Shown: positions 47,871 through 55,836 of the stretch, piece after piece | How positions within the stretch are numbered: the stretch's first letter is position 1 | How the letters are laid out: every line of letters starts with the position of its first letter | Assembly (NCBI RefSeq): GCF_002943465.1 | Contig: NZ_PTQY01000005.1 | Span: 124,001-188,000 of the forward strand | Source of the DNA: Rhodoferax sp. TS-BS-61-7 | GTDB taxonomy: Bacteria > Pseudomonadota > Gammaproteobacteria > Burkholderiales > Burkholderiaceae_C | DNA: 64,000 bases | Reading direction: 5' to 3' | Made by a program: the position numbers and the translations under genes | Notes under the pieces: generated by a model | The model's database searches: none | What the model was told of the DNA's origin: nothing | Seen by the model: only the letters and a program-made list of their open reading frames with translations

Positions 47871-48170
47871 ATGAACTCCTTGTCTTCCATCGCCCTCTCG
47901 GGCATGAACGCGGCCCAAACTTCGCTCAACACCAGCGCCCACAACGTGGCCAACCTGGCCACCGAAGGTTTTAAACGCCAGGAAACTGTGCAAACCGAGC
48001 AGCCCGGTGGCGGCGTCAGCACCGAGGTACGTCAGGCCGAAGTTGCAGGTAACGCGCTGGAGACCGATGTGGTGACCCAGCTGCAGGCCAAACACAGCTT
48101 TATTGCCAACCTGGCGGTGTTCAAGACGAGTAACCAGATGGCCGGCGCCTTGCTGGACACCAAGGCCTAA
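47871..48170 (+). CDS. Miniature flagellar rod/hook-like protein
   Basis: 99 residues. The first 40 (IALSGMNAAQTSLNTSAHNVANLATEGFKRQ) match the flagellar basal-body rod N-terminal domain, and the last 40 (LETDVVTQLQAKHSFIANLAVFKTSNQMAG) the rod C-terminal domain, with almost no core between. FlgB, the shortest usual member, is about 130 residues. No other flagellar gene is in the window. It may be a relic that still folds as a two-helix coiled coil, or a specialised export-related protein. Confidence 0.75.
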   Translation: MNSLSSIALSGMNAAQTSLNTSAHNVANLATEGFKRQETVQTEQPGGGVSTEVRQAEVAGNALETDVVTQLQAKHSFIANLAVFKTSNQMAGALLDTKA

Positions 48171-48931
48171 GGCGCTGGTTCGTAGTTTTTGACGATGGCG
48201 TCCAGGCGCCCCTCCGCGCGGAGTTTGTCTATCGCCTGCTGCAGTTTGCGCACCACGTGCGGGTCGGTCTGCAGGTTCAGAGCGAAGTAGTAGCCACCGT
48301 CTTCACTGAGCTTGAGCAGCTTGTTGACACTGCCTGCGGGGCGACCCACGCTGCGCAAATTCCAGGCCATGCCCACCTCGGTGTCCACCATGGCGTGCAC
48401 CAAGTCCCCCATCAACATGCGAAACACCGCGTCGTTGGAGCTTTCTTCCACCAGTGCGCTTGCGGGTACACCGGCGGCTAGCAGGTCTTGCTGGGCGGCT
48501 TCCTCGCGCACTACGCCAATGCGCAGTTGGGCCAGCTCTTTGGCATCCCGAATGGGCGCACCGGGGATGTTGCGGGTGTAGACCCAGGTGGTGCGCGGCA
48601 GCAAAGGGCCGACCCAGAGAAACTGGTCTTCCCGTGCAGGTTTGCGCGCGGTGGTGTAGAGCACGGTGTTGGGGGTGTGGCGCACGACTTTGTAGCCGCG
48701 GGCCCAGGGCACGACCTGAAAGCTGCAGCGCAACTGGGCCAGCTCACAGGCGGCGCGCAGCACATCGGTGGCAATGCCCTGCACCTTGCCCGCTTCGGCA
48801 AAGTTGTAGGGTGGCCATTGTTCGGTGTAGGCCACCAGGCTGTTGGCCCCACCTGGGGCGGCCCCAGCAGTCCAGGCGAGCAGCCCGATGGACAGGGAGA
48901 GAAGGCAGTTGCGCGTCAGGGAAGAAGGCAT
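48167..48931 (-). CDS. Periplasmic binding protein (family 3-like)
   Basis: 254 residues. Signal peptide NCLLSLSIGLLAWTAGAAPGG, then YTEQWPPYNFAEAGKVQGIATDVLRAA, a typical opening for polar amino-acid-like binding proteins, and a C-terminal lobe with ALNLQTDPHVVRKLQQAIDKLR. No permease is adjacent. Ligand unknown. Its stop overlaps that of the rod-like gene on the other strand. Confidence 0.82.
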   Translation of the reverse strand: MPSSLTRNCLLSLSIGLLAWTAGAAPGGANSLVAYTEQWPPYNFAEAGKVQGIATDVLRAACELAQLRCSFQVVPWARGYKVVRHTPNTVLYTTARKPAREDQFLWVGPLLPRTTWVYTRNIPGAPIRDAKELAQLRIGVVREEAAQQDLLAAGVPASALVEESSNDAVFRMLMGDLVHAMVDTEVGMAWNLRSVGRPAGSVNKLLKLSEDGGYYFALNLQTDPHVVRKLQQAIDKLRAEGRLDAIVKNYEPAP

Positions 48932-49012
48932 GGACCAGAAAGGAATGTGCAGCGTTTAGATACTACAGGCAGGCCATGTCGTCAGTCTTACGCTGGATCA
49001 AACCAGGCGCGC

Positions 49013-49561
49013 TTAATGCCGCCGGCCAGCACGGTAGGACACCTTGCCATTGCCACCCAGGCCGTCCGCGGCGGCCAGCCGGGCCATGGCCTTGCCCGCA
49101 TGGGCGTGGGTGATGGCCAGGCCCAGGGCATCAGCCGCGTCGGGCCCGGGCAAGCCCGGCAGGCTCAGCAGGCGTTTCACCATCTCCTGGATCTGGTCCT
49201 TCTGCGCGCGGCCGTGGCCGGCCACGGCCTGTTTCATTTGCAGCGCGGTGTATTCGGCCACCGGCAGCCCGGCGGTGACCAGTGCGGTGATCAGCGCGCC
49301 GCGCGCTTGGCCCAGCAGCAGGGTGGACTGCGGGTTGACGTTGACGAACACGATCTCGATCGACGCGCAGGTGGGCTGGTAACGCTGCACCACCTCGCCC
49401 ATGCCGTCAAACAGCACCTTCAGGCGCTCGGGCAGGGCGCGCGTGTCCAGGTGCTGGGTGCCGATGGTGCCGCTGGCTACATAACGCACGTCGGCGCCCA
49501 CCACGTCCACCACACCAAAGCCGGTGGTGCGCAGGCCGGGGTCAATGCCAAGAATTCGCAT
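49013..49561 (-). CDS. ruvC: Holliday junction resolvase RuvC
   Basis: 182 residues. RNase H-like fold with catalytic D7 in [14 protein letters not shown], Glu in [13 protein letters not shown], and Asp residues in [16 protein letters not shown]. Cuts four-way junctions with RuvAB, whose genes are not here. A family A repeat begins one base upstream of its start codon and so forms its immediate 5' region. Confidence 0.96.
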   Translation of the reverse strand: MRILGIDPGLRTTGFGVVDVVGADVRYVASGTIGTQHLDTRALPERLKVLFDGMGEVVQRYQPTCASIEIVFVNVNPQSTLLLGQARGALITALVTAGLPVAEYTALQMKQAVAGHGRAQKDQIQEMVKRLLSLPGLPGPDAADALGLAITHAHAGKAMARLAAADGLGGNGKVSYRAGRRH

Positions 49562-49612
49562 GCTATGGTTTCAGGAGCTGCTCGCGCAGGTTCTACGGGT
49601 GCTAGAGGTCAA
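49562..49612 (-). repeat. Dispersed repeat family A, copy 10 (between CdsA-like gene and ruvC)
   Basis: Plus strand: GGTTTCAGGAGC, core TGCTCGCGCAGG, then GGGTGCTAGAGGTC. Overlaps the last codons of the CdsA-like gene and reaches the ruvC start. Confidence 0.88.
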
Positions 49613-50591
49613 AATACCACCTGGCTGAGTGAAAAAACACGGGTGCTGCAAAACACAGCGCATCGACCCGGTCCAGCAGGCCACCGGCCCCGGTGACCCC
49701 CTTGCCTTCGTTGCCCCAGCTGGGGATGCCGCGGTCACGTTTCAGCGCCTTCATCACAAAGTGCCCCATGGAGCCCGCCAGGCAGGCGATGAAGCTGAAG
49801 GCAAACGCGGTGCCCGGCACCCAGGGCGTGATACCGGCCAAAAGCGCACCAAACAGGCTGGCCACCACCATGCCAATCCACCAGCTCGGCCAGTTGAAAC
49901 TCTGGCTGATGGCCGGTGCCACGGGCGGGCGCATGAGCTTGCGCGAGACCAGGTGTTGGGTGGCCATGCAGGTCTGCACCACCAGCACCAGAAAAAACAC
50001 CATGAAGGCATTTTTGTTGTCGTATCCGGGGAAGTTCAGCATCAGCAGCGCGGGCACATGGCTCATGCCGTAGATGCAGACCATGATCCCCCACTGCAGC
50101 TTGGCATTGCGCTCCAGAAAACGCAGTGGGTCGTTGGCCAGCGCACTAGTCAGCGGTAACGCCAGAAACACGTAGACCGGGATGAACACCGCAAACATGT
50201 CAAAGTGTTCGGTGCCCACCAGCCAGTACTGCAGCGGCAGCACCACAAAAAAGGCCAGCACCAGGCTGCGGTGGTCGCCCCGGCGTGTGGGGGACAGCGT
50301 GAGGAATTCGCGCAGCGCGAAGAAGGACACCAGGCCAAACAGCGTGAGCGCGACCCAGTCGCCCGCCACCCAACCGATCCAGAACACAAACATCATGAAC
50401 CAGCTGGTGCGAATCACGCCGTCCAGGCTTTTCAGCTCCTTGCGGCGCAGGTCGCCCGCGGCATCGTCCGCATGTTCGCGCAGCGACAGCACAAAGGCCA
50501 CGATGCTGGAGAGCAGTAGCAGGCCGAACACGATGATGAACAGCGCGCCAATCTGCTGCGTGGCTGTGAGGTTCTTCAGATAAAAGTACAT
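49602..50591 (-). CDS. CdsA-family phosphatidate cytidylyltransferase
   Basis: 329 residues, about eight membrane segments. The CDS signature is near the C-terminus: MKALKRDRGIPSWGNEGKGVTGAGGLLDRVDAL, quoted as a landmark, containing the metal-binding Asp pair. Makes CDP-diacylglycerol for phospholipids. Together with the adjacent acyltransferase this looks like the YnbB-type paralogue pair rather than the essential housekeeping copy. The two genes are separated by eight bases. Confidence 0.85.
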   Translation of the reverse strand: MYFYLKNLTATQQIGALFIIVFGLLLLSSIVAFVLSLREHADDAAGDLRRKELKSLDGVIRTSWFMMFVFWIGWVAGDWVALTLFGLVSFFALREFLTLSPTRRGDHRSLVLAFFVVLPLQYWLVGTEHFDMFAVFIPVYVFLALPLTSALANDPLRFLERNAKLQWGIMVCIYGMSHVPALLMLNFPGYDNKNAFMVFFLVLVVQTCMATQHLVSRKLMRPPVAPAISQSFNWPSWWIGMVVASLFGALLAGITPWVPGTAFAFSFIACLAGSMGHFVMKALKRDRGIPSWGNEGKGVTGAGGLLDRVDALCFAAPVFFHSARWYFDL

Positions 50592-50599
50592 GGAAGCCC

Positions 50600-51211
50600 T
50601 TAGACGTCGCGCAGGGCGATGACGGCATTGCGTGCGCGGGTCAGGAAGCTGCGGTGGTCTTCACCGGCCTGCACCTGCATGGGCGCGCCAAAGGTGACCG
50701 AGCACAACACCGGGACGGGCACCACTTCGCCTTTGGGCAACACGTGTTGCACGTTGTTGATCCACGCGGGGACCAACACGACGTGGGGGAACTTGGTCGC
50801 CAGGTTGTAGAGCCCGGCCTTGAAGGCCTGCGGTTCCTCAAAGTGGCCGCGTGTGCCTTCGGGGAATAGGATGATCGAGTCCCCATTGGTGAGTGCGTCC
50901 ATCAGCGGTTCCAGCGGGTCTTCATCAGCGGTGCGGTCGCGCGAGACGTAGATGACGTTGAACACTTCGGTGGTCAGCCATTTCTTGAAGGGTGTCTTGG
51001 TCCAGTAGTCTTTGGCGGCAATGGCGCGGGTGATGTGGCGTAGCTCTTTGGGCAGGGCGGCCCAGATCATCACCAGGTCGGCGTGGCTTTGGTGGTTGGC
51101 AAAATAAATGCGCTGCTCGGCCTTGGGCGGGCAGCCGTGCCAGCGCGCTTGCGCACCGGTCAGCACCCGGATCAAACCGAGCAAAAAGTAACTCATCAAC
51201 TTGGCTAGCAT
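50600..51211 (-). CDS. 1-acylglycerol-3-phosphate acyltransferase (PlsC-like)
   Basis: 203 residues. The acyltransferase motif HX4D is H40-D45 in NHQSHAD, and motif III is LFPEGTRG. Makes phosphatidic acid, the substrate of the CdsA-like enzyme encoded next on the same strand, so the pair performs consecutive steps. Confidence 0.9.
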   Translation of the reverse strand: MLAKLMSYFLLGLIRVLTGAQARWHGCPPKAEQRIYFANHQSHADLVMIWAALPKELRHITRAIAAKDYWTKTPFKKWLTTEVFNVIYVSRDRTADEDPLEPLMDALTNGDSIILFPEGTRGHFEEPQAFKAGLYNLATKFPHVVLVPAWINNVQHVLPKGEVVPVPVLCSVTFGAPMQVQAGEDHRSFLTRARNAVIALRDV

Positions 51212-51299
51212 GGCGGGGATGATACCTAGGGGTTGTGGCTCTGGTGCTGGGGGTTTTCTCTCTCGCTGTCTCCGGCGGGCGGGGTACTTCGCTCCGTTC

Positions 51300-51336
51300 G
51301 TGTCCCCCGGCCCTCCAGGGCCTCCTCCTTTACCTC
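51300..51336 (-). repeat. Dispersed repeat family B, copy 1
   Basis: GTGTCCCCCGGCCC then CTCCTCCTTTACCTC; near-complement of copy 2 at 51429. Confidence 0.8.
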
Positions 51337-51428
51337 ACTGCGCGAAGCACCCCACCCACCGGAGCCGGTTTGGCGGGTGAGCGTTACACACGCAACCCGA
51401 GCAGCGGACCAGGGGTGAGCACCAAAGC

Positions 51429-51466
51429 GAGGTAAAGGAGGAGGGCCCTCACGGCCCGGGGGACAC
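51429..51466 (+). repeat. Dispersed repeat family B, copy 2
   Basis: GAGGTAAAGGAGGAGGGCC, spacer, then GGGGGACAC. A third copy lies inside mpl at 62265. Confidence 0.8.
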
Positions 51467-51525
51467 GAGCGGCGGGGCTCACCCCTGGTCCGCTGCGTGC
51501 AACGGAAAAAACGCAGAACCGAAAT

Positions 51526-52242
51526 CTAGGGCAGCTGCGCGTCCGACATGCGCGCCACAATCGTCCCCGCGCGGTTGGCCAGGTAACCCGAGTTGGGTAC
51601 CTTCTCAAAGTACTTGGGTCGCGGCAACATCACGGCCAGACGCGCGGCCTCGTACGCGCTGAGCTTGCTGGCGGGTTTGCGGAAATAGTGCTGGGCGGCG
51701 GCTTCGGCGCCAAACACACCTTCCCCCCACTCCACGCTGTTGAGGTAAATCTCCAGAATGCGCCGCTTGCTCAGCAACTGCTCCAGCAGCAGCGTCAGCA
51801 CAAACTCCTGTCCCTTGCGCATCAGCGTGCGCTCGCCGGACAAAAACAGGTTCTTGGCCAACTGCTGCGTGATGGTGGAGCCACCCACAATTTTGGGCGG
51901 TTTGGTGGTCTTCTTCTGCTCGGCGCGCTGCTCCGCCTTGGCGTTTTTGGCCCAGGCATTTTCCAATGCTTCCCAGTCCACGCCGTCGTGCTGGCTGAAA
52001 CCGTCGTCTTCCGAGGCGATCACCGCGCGTTTGAGGTGGTCGGAGATTTGCGCGTAGTCCACCCACTGCTGGCGCCAACGCAGTTCACCTTTTTCAGTGA
52101 CCACACGCCAGGCCTCGGAGCGTTCAAACGCCGTGCTTTGCGGCGCTACCACGGCCATGGCGGCGATACGGCCGACAAAGTACAGCTGCAGCGCCAGCAG
52201 GGCCAGCACACACAGCCAAATCCAACGCCACAGGCTCTTCAT
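51526..52242 (-). CDS. mtgA: Monofunctional peptidoglycan glycosyltransferase
   Basis: 238 residues, GT51. One N-terminal membrane helix, catalytic E78 in IASEDDGFSQHDGVD, then GGSTITQQLAKNLFLS and RKGQEFVLTLLLEQLLSKRRILE, the five-motif pattern of the family without a transpeptidase domain. Polymerises lipid II. Four-base overlap with the TonB-like gene upstream. Confidence 0.95.
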   Translation of the reverse strand: MKSLWRWIWLCVLALLALQLYFVGRIAAMAVVAPQSTAFERSEAWRVVTEKGELRWRQQWVDYAQISDHLKRAVIASEDDGFSQHDGVDWEALENAWAKNAKAEQRAEQKKTTKPPKIVGGSTITQQLAKNLFLSGERTLMRKGQEFVLTLLLEQLLSKRRILEIYLNSVEWGEGVFGAEAAAQHYFRKPASKLSAYEAARLAVMLPRPKYFEKVPNSGYLANRAGTIVARMSDAQLP

Positions 52243-53099
52243 TGCGAGGCGGAAACCTTGGCTTCCAGGGTCTCTTCGCGGGTGAATTTGAAACGTGAGA
52301 CCACCAGAATCTGGTCTGCCTGGCGGCGCATGGCCGCGCTGAAGGTGCCAAAGGGGCCGGCGGTGCGGGCAATGGCTTCGGCGCGCTTGTCCAGTACGGT
52401 GTTGCCGGAGCTTTGCACCACATCGGTGTCGATCACGCGGCCGTCATGGTTCACCGTGACGATCATGGTCAATTCGCCGTACAGCTTTTTGCCACCGCTT
52501 TGCGGAAAGTTCTCAGTGCCCCGGTCTTCAATCGCACGGCGCAGGCCGTCGTAATACACCGCGTACACCTCCTCACGCACTGCGGGGCTGATGTAGCGCT
52601 TCTTGGGCCGCGCGTTTTCCATGTTGATGCGCCGCTCAATCTCGGCCAGCAGCTTGATGAGCTGGCGGCGCTTCTCTTCGCGCTCGGCTTGCTCGGCCTT
52701 GTTGGCGGCCTGGCTGGGGTCGGGCGGGGGCAGGGCGGCCAGTTGGTTCTTCACCTGGGCCAGCAGCAGGTTCTGCTGCTCCTGCAGGGTTTGCAACTTG
52801 CGCGCTGTTTCTTCTTCCAGCGCATCCCCTACATCGGTCAGCAAGGACGGTGGCAGGGGGCTGCTGGCGCGGCCTTTGTCGGCATCCCCACCCCCGGCCA
52901 GCGAGGCTTGCGCAATGGCCGTGGCCTTGTCGGGCTTCTCGTTGCTCTTGGCGTTGACCAGAATCACTTCCAGCGGCGTGTCTTCGAACACGCGGTTGAA
53001 GGACTCGGGGTCGACAAAACGCACGGTCAGCAGCACCGCGTGGACCGCGAGGGAGGCGCCCAGCGCCCATTGGAGGGTGGTGATGTTGTGCAGCTTCAC
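52239..53099 (-). CDS. TonB-like energy transducer protein
   Basis: 286 residues. N-terminal membrane helix (LQWALGASLAVHAVLLTVRF), a proline-poor charged middle with a coiled coil (RKLQTLQEQQNLLLAQVKNQLA and AEQAEREEKRRQLIKLLAEIERR region), and a TonB C-terminal domain (VREEVYAVYYDGLRRAIEDRGTENFP to the end). ExbB/ExbD are not adjacent. Such TonB-like proteins between an RNB nuclease and mtgA are a Burkholderiales arrangement; partner receptor unknown. Confidence 0.82.
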   Translation of the reverse strand: MKLHNITTLQWALGASLAVHAVLLTVRFVDPESFNRVFEDTPLEVILVNAKSNEKPDKATAIAQASLAGGGDADKGRASSPLPPSLLTDVGDALEEETARKLQTLQEQQNLLLAQVKNQLAALPPPDPSQAANKAEQAEREEKRRQLIKLLAEIERRINMENARPKKRYISPAVREEVYAVYYDGLRRAIEDRGTENFPQSGGKKLYGELTMIVTVNHDGRVIDTDVVQSSGNTVLDKRAEAIARTAGPFGTFSAAMRRQADQILVVSRFKFTREETLEAKVSASQ

Positions 53100-55159
53100 G
53101 AGGCGGAATTATCGCTGCCGCCCTCGGGCGCTTCGTTCACATCCACGGCAATCGCAATCGGGCCGGCCACATCGTCTTCGTCTTCGCTCTCGTCCACTTC
53201 GGTGTTCGGGGTTTCGGCCGGGGCATCCAGGCGCTCCACCACCGTGCCGTGCACGTCCAGCGTGATCAGGTCCATCTCACCCAGCTTGATACGCACCTTG
53301 GCGTTGCGCGGCAGGCCTTGCGCGCCCATCACGGGCAGCACCAGCGGAATGTCGTCGGCGCGCACCATGTTTTCCTTGAACACCGTGGCCACCAACTCGG
53401 TGATGCCGTGCTGCTGCACATAGCGCATGGTCCAGAAGCGCTCCATGGCGCCCTGGTAGCCGTTGTAGGCGCTGTAGGCCGTGTCAAAGGCCGAGATGAT
53501 GGCGAACAGCTCGGCGTCTTTGGGCTTGAACGGTGCGACCAGTGCCGCGGTCTTGCCGTGGCGTGCGCAGGCCATGATTTGCCACTGGTTCACCAAGTCG
53601 GTGTAGCGGCGCAGCGGCGAGGTGGCCCAGGCGTAACTCTTGACCCCAATGCCCGCGTGCGGCAGCGCTTTGGTGCCCATGCGCACCTTCACGCCGGGTG
53701 CCAGGCTGGCCTGGCTGCGGTAGATGGCGGGCACGCCCATCTCGGCCATCAGGTTGCCCCAGGTGCTGTTGGCCAAAATCATGGCCTCGGCCACGATCAG
53801 GTCCAGCGGCGCGCCGCGTTGGCGGATGCTGATTTGCACTTCTTCGTGGCCTTGCGGTTCGGTACCTTGTGCACCGGCCTCACGCACCAGGCGGAAGTTG
53901 TAGTCCGGCCGGTTGAAAGTCTCGGGTTTACCGCGCACCACCTCGCGCTTGGCTTTCAGGTCGCGCGCCAAGCGGTATAAAAATGATAGCTGCTCGCGCA
54001 ATGCTGGCAAGGGCTGGGGCGTCATTTGATGCTCAAACGCGGGGTCCAGCAGCCAGGGTTCGGTGACCACGGCGTCGAGCTGGTCGTGGCGCAGGTTGTG
54101 TGCAATTGGCACACGTTCCAGTTTCGTCTCGCTGGCCTTGATCTCCAGCGTGGCCTCGTCCAGTGTCACATACAGCGACAGGGCCGGGCAGTCGCGCCCT
54201 TCCTGCAGCGTGTAGGTCTGCACCACGTCGTCGGGCAGCATGGTGACCTTGTAGCCCGGCATGTAGACGGTAGACAGGCGTGCGCGGCCCAGCATGTCGA
54301 TGGGGCTGCCGGGCTGCACGGCCAGTCCGGGCGCGGCGATGTGGATGCCGATGGTGACCGTGCCGCTGCCCAGACCCTGCAGGCTCAGCGCGTCGTCAAT
54401 CTCGGTGGTTTGCGAATCGTCGATGGAATAGGCCTGCACCGGCGCCAAGGGCAGCTCGTCCGCAATGGCGGGCGCGGTGATGGCCGGGAAGCCGGTGCCT
54501 TTGGGGAAGTTCTCCAGCAAAAAGCGTTTCCAGTGGAACTGGTAGGGCGAGGCGATTGCACCGGCCTTTTGCAGCAGTTCCAGCGGCGCGGTGTATGTGG
54601 CGCGGCTGGCCTCGACCACCGCCTTGTATTCGGGTGCGTTTTTGTCGGGCTTGAACAGAATTTTGTAAAGCTGCTCTTTGATCGGCTCGGGGCAGGTGCC
54701 CGCGCCCAGGTCGGTCGCCCACTGGGCGATCTGCTCTGCGATCACGCGTTTTTTCTCAATCGCGGCCAAGGCCTGTGCAATGATGTCGGCCGGCGCCTTC
54801 TTGAAGCGGCCCTTGCCCGCGCGACGGAAGTAGTGCGGCGTGTCGAACAGCTTGAACAACATGCCGGCCTGCTCGGTCAAGGTAGCGTTGGCCGAGAAAT
54901 AGTCTTTGGCCAAGTCGGCAAAGCCGAATTCCGTCTCGGGTGCAAATTCATAGGCCATGTCCAGTTCGATGGCTTCGGCCTGGGCCTGGGCGGCCGCCAT
55001 CAGCTCCGCCGGGGCGGGTTTCTCGAACTTGATCAGGATGTTGGCGCCCTTGACCTTGACGCGTTTGCCGGAATCCAGCTCCACCTGTGCAGAGGCTTCC
55101 GCCTCCGACAGCACACGACCGGCCATGAACTTTCCGGCTTCTTCAAACAGTACAAACAT
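53096..55159 (-). CDS. RNB-family exoribonuclease (RNase II/R-like)
   Basis: 687 residues. The RNB catalytic Asp cluster is in YSIDDSQTTEIDDALSL, followed by IHIAAPG, YMPGYKVTMLPDDVVQ and a C-terminal S1-like stretch (GLPRNAKVRIKLGEMDLITLDVHGTVVE). The N-terminal part is not a classical cold-shock domain. A family A repeat is in frame at 53977-54018 (PALREQLSFLYR). It is the first gene of the operon with the TonB-like gene and mtgA, joined by 4-base overlaps. A GACAAT lies nine bases before the start. Confidence 0.9.
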   Translation of the reverse strand: MFVLFEEAGKFMAGRVLSEAEASAQVELDSGKRVKVKGANILIKFEKPAPAELMAAAQAQAEAIELDMAYEFAPETEFGFADLAKDYFSANATLTEQAGMLFKLFDTPHYFRRAGKGRFKKAPADIIAQALAAIEKKRVIAEQIAQWATDLGAGTCPEPIKEQLYKILFKPDKNAPEYKAVVEASRATYTAPLELLQKAGAIASPYQFHWKRFLLENFPKGTGFPAITAPAIADELPLAPVQAYSIDDSQTTEIDDALSLQGLGSGTVTIGIHIAAPGLAVQPGSPIDMLGRARLSTVYMPGYKVTMLPDDVVQTYTLQEGRDCPALSLYVTLDEATLEIKASETKLERVPIAHNLRHDQLDAVVTEPWLLDPAFEHQMTPQPLPALREQLSFLYRLARDLKAKREVVRGKPETFNRPDYNFRLVREAGAQGTEPQGHEEVQISIRQRGAPLDLIVAEAMILANSTWGNLMAEMGVPAIYRSQASLAPGVKVRMGTKALPHAGIGVKSYAWATSPLRRYTDLVNQWQIMACARHGKTAALVAPFKPKDAELFAIISAFDTAYSAYNGYQGAMERFWTMRYVQQHGITELVATVFKENMVRADDIPLVLPVMGAQGLPRNAKVRIKLGEMDLITLDVHGTVVERLDAPAETPNTEVDESEDEDDVAGPIAIAVDVNEAPEGGSDNSAS
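53977..54018 (-). repeat. Dispersed repeat family A, copy 11 (inside RNB gene)
   Basis: Plus strand: ATGATAGCTGCTCGCGCAAT then CAAGGGCTGG. In frame, giving LREQLSFLY, a frame different from those used in dapF and murC. Confidence 0.82.
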
Positions 55160-55168
55160 AGGGGGTAG

Positions 55169-55174
55169 ATTGTC
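55169..55174 (-). promoter_or_regulatory. -10-like hexamer GACAAT before the RNB gene
   Basis: Nine bases before the start codon at 55159 on the minus strand. Confidence 0.4.
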
Positions 55175-55207
55175 CCTGCAAATTGCGACCGGCTCGGGAG
55201 GCTCGTT

Positions 55208-55801
55208 TCAGGCCACTCCCAAAAAGCCCAGAAACCGGGGCAGGTGGGTGTCAAAGTCGCTCAGCGCGTGGTCGCCGCCCTCCAGCAGTACCTGGGGGCT
55301 GCTGGCATAGCGCCCATGCATTTCGCGCCAGTCCAGCACCTCGTCGCCCTTGGCGATAAAGGCCAAATACCGTTCCGGGTGGGCCAGCGGGCCGCAGGCC
55401 AGGGCGCGCAGCTCGTCCACGTACTCGGGTTGGAAGAAAAAGCGCTCCTCGGGGTCGTGCCAGCTGGTTTGCTCACCGATGTACTTGGCCAGGTCCCGCG
55501 CCGGGTCCACCGCGGGGTTGACCAGCACGGCTCGGCAGCCCGTGTGTTCGGCCACACCGGTGGCATAAAAACCGCCCAAGGAGGAGCCCACGGCAGCCAT
55601 GGTCTGCCGCGGCCATTGGGATATGCCCTTCAGCAACATGTCCATGGCGGCCCGGGGCGAGGGCGGCAGCTGTGGGCACCACCAGTGCACCTGGGGGTGG
55701 TGGGCCGCCATGTGGGCGGCCAGGGTGCGCGCCTTGGTGGACTGGGGCGAGGAGCGGAAACCGTGCAAGTAAAGCAGGTGGGTGGTTGGGGGAGAAGCCA
55801 T
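55208..55801 (-). CDS. YqiA-like alpha/beta hydrolase (esterase)
   Basis: 197 residues. YLHGFRSSPQSTKA at the start, nucleophile elbow GSSLGG with the catalytic Ser, later Asp in AKGDEVLD and His in GGDHALSDF give the triad. This matches the UPF0227/YqiA family of small esterases. Divergent from rodA, 35 bases between the start codons. Confidence 0.88.
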   Translation of the reverse strand: MASPPTTHLLYLHGFRSSPQSTKARTLAAHMAAHHPQVHWWCPQLPPSPRAAMDMLLKGISQWPRQTMAAVGSSLGGFYATGVAEHTGCRAVLVNPAVDPARDLAKYIGEQTSWHDPEERFFFQPEYVDELRALACGPLAHPERYLAFIAKGDEVLDWREMHGRYASSPQVLLEGGDHALSDFDTHLPRFLGFLGVA

Positions 55802-55807
55802 GGGGCC

Positions 55808-55813
55808 ATGATA
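55808..55813 (-). promoter_or_regulatory. -10-like hexamer TATCAT before the YqiA-like gene
   Basis: Six bases before the start codon at 55801; back-to-back with the rodA -10. Confidence 0.5.
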
Positions 55814-55821
55814 GTTGGCGG

Positions 55822-55827
55822 GATAAT
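55822..55827 (+). promoter_or_regulatory. -10 box GATAAT before rodA
   Basis: Nine bases before the rodA ATG, within GGATAATTCG as for dapF. Confidence 0.5.
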
Positions 55828-55836
55828 TCGACCCCT

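Larger units (their letters stand above)
51212..51525. repeat. 314-base intergenic region made of nested inverted repeats
   Basis: No gene seen. Family B elements face each other at 51300-51336 and 51429-51466 (GTGTCCCCCGG... to ...CTTTACCTC and complement). A perfect 20-base inverted repeat, starting GCAGCGGACCAGGGG, has arms at 51401-51420 and 51477-51496. The outermost part is GC-rich with short Pro/Gly-type reading frames that I regard as spurious. Confidence 0.8.

Noticed and set aside
51233..51435. Short Pro/Gly-rich plus-strand frames in the 51.2-51.5 kb gap
   Set aside because: They are readings of the inverted-repeat elements, without start signals or family features.
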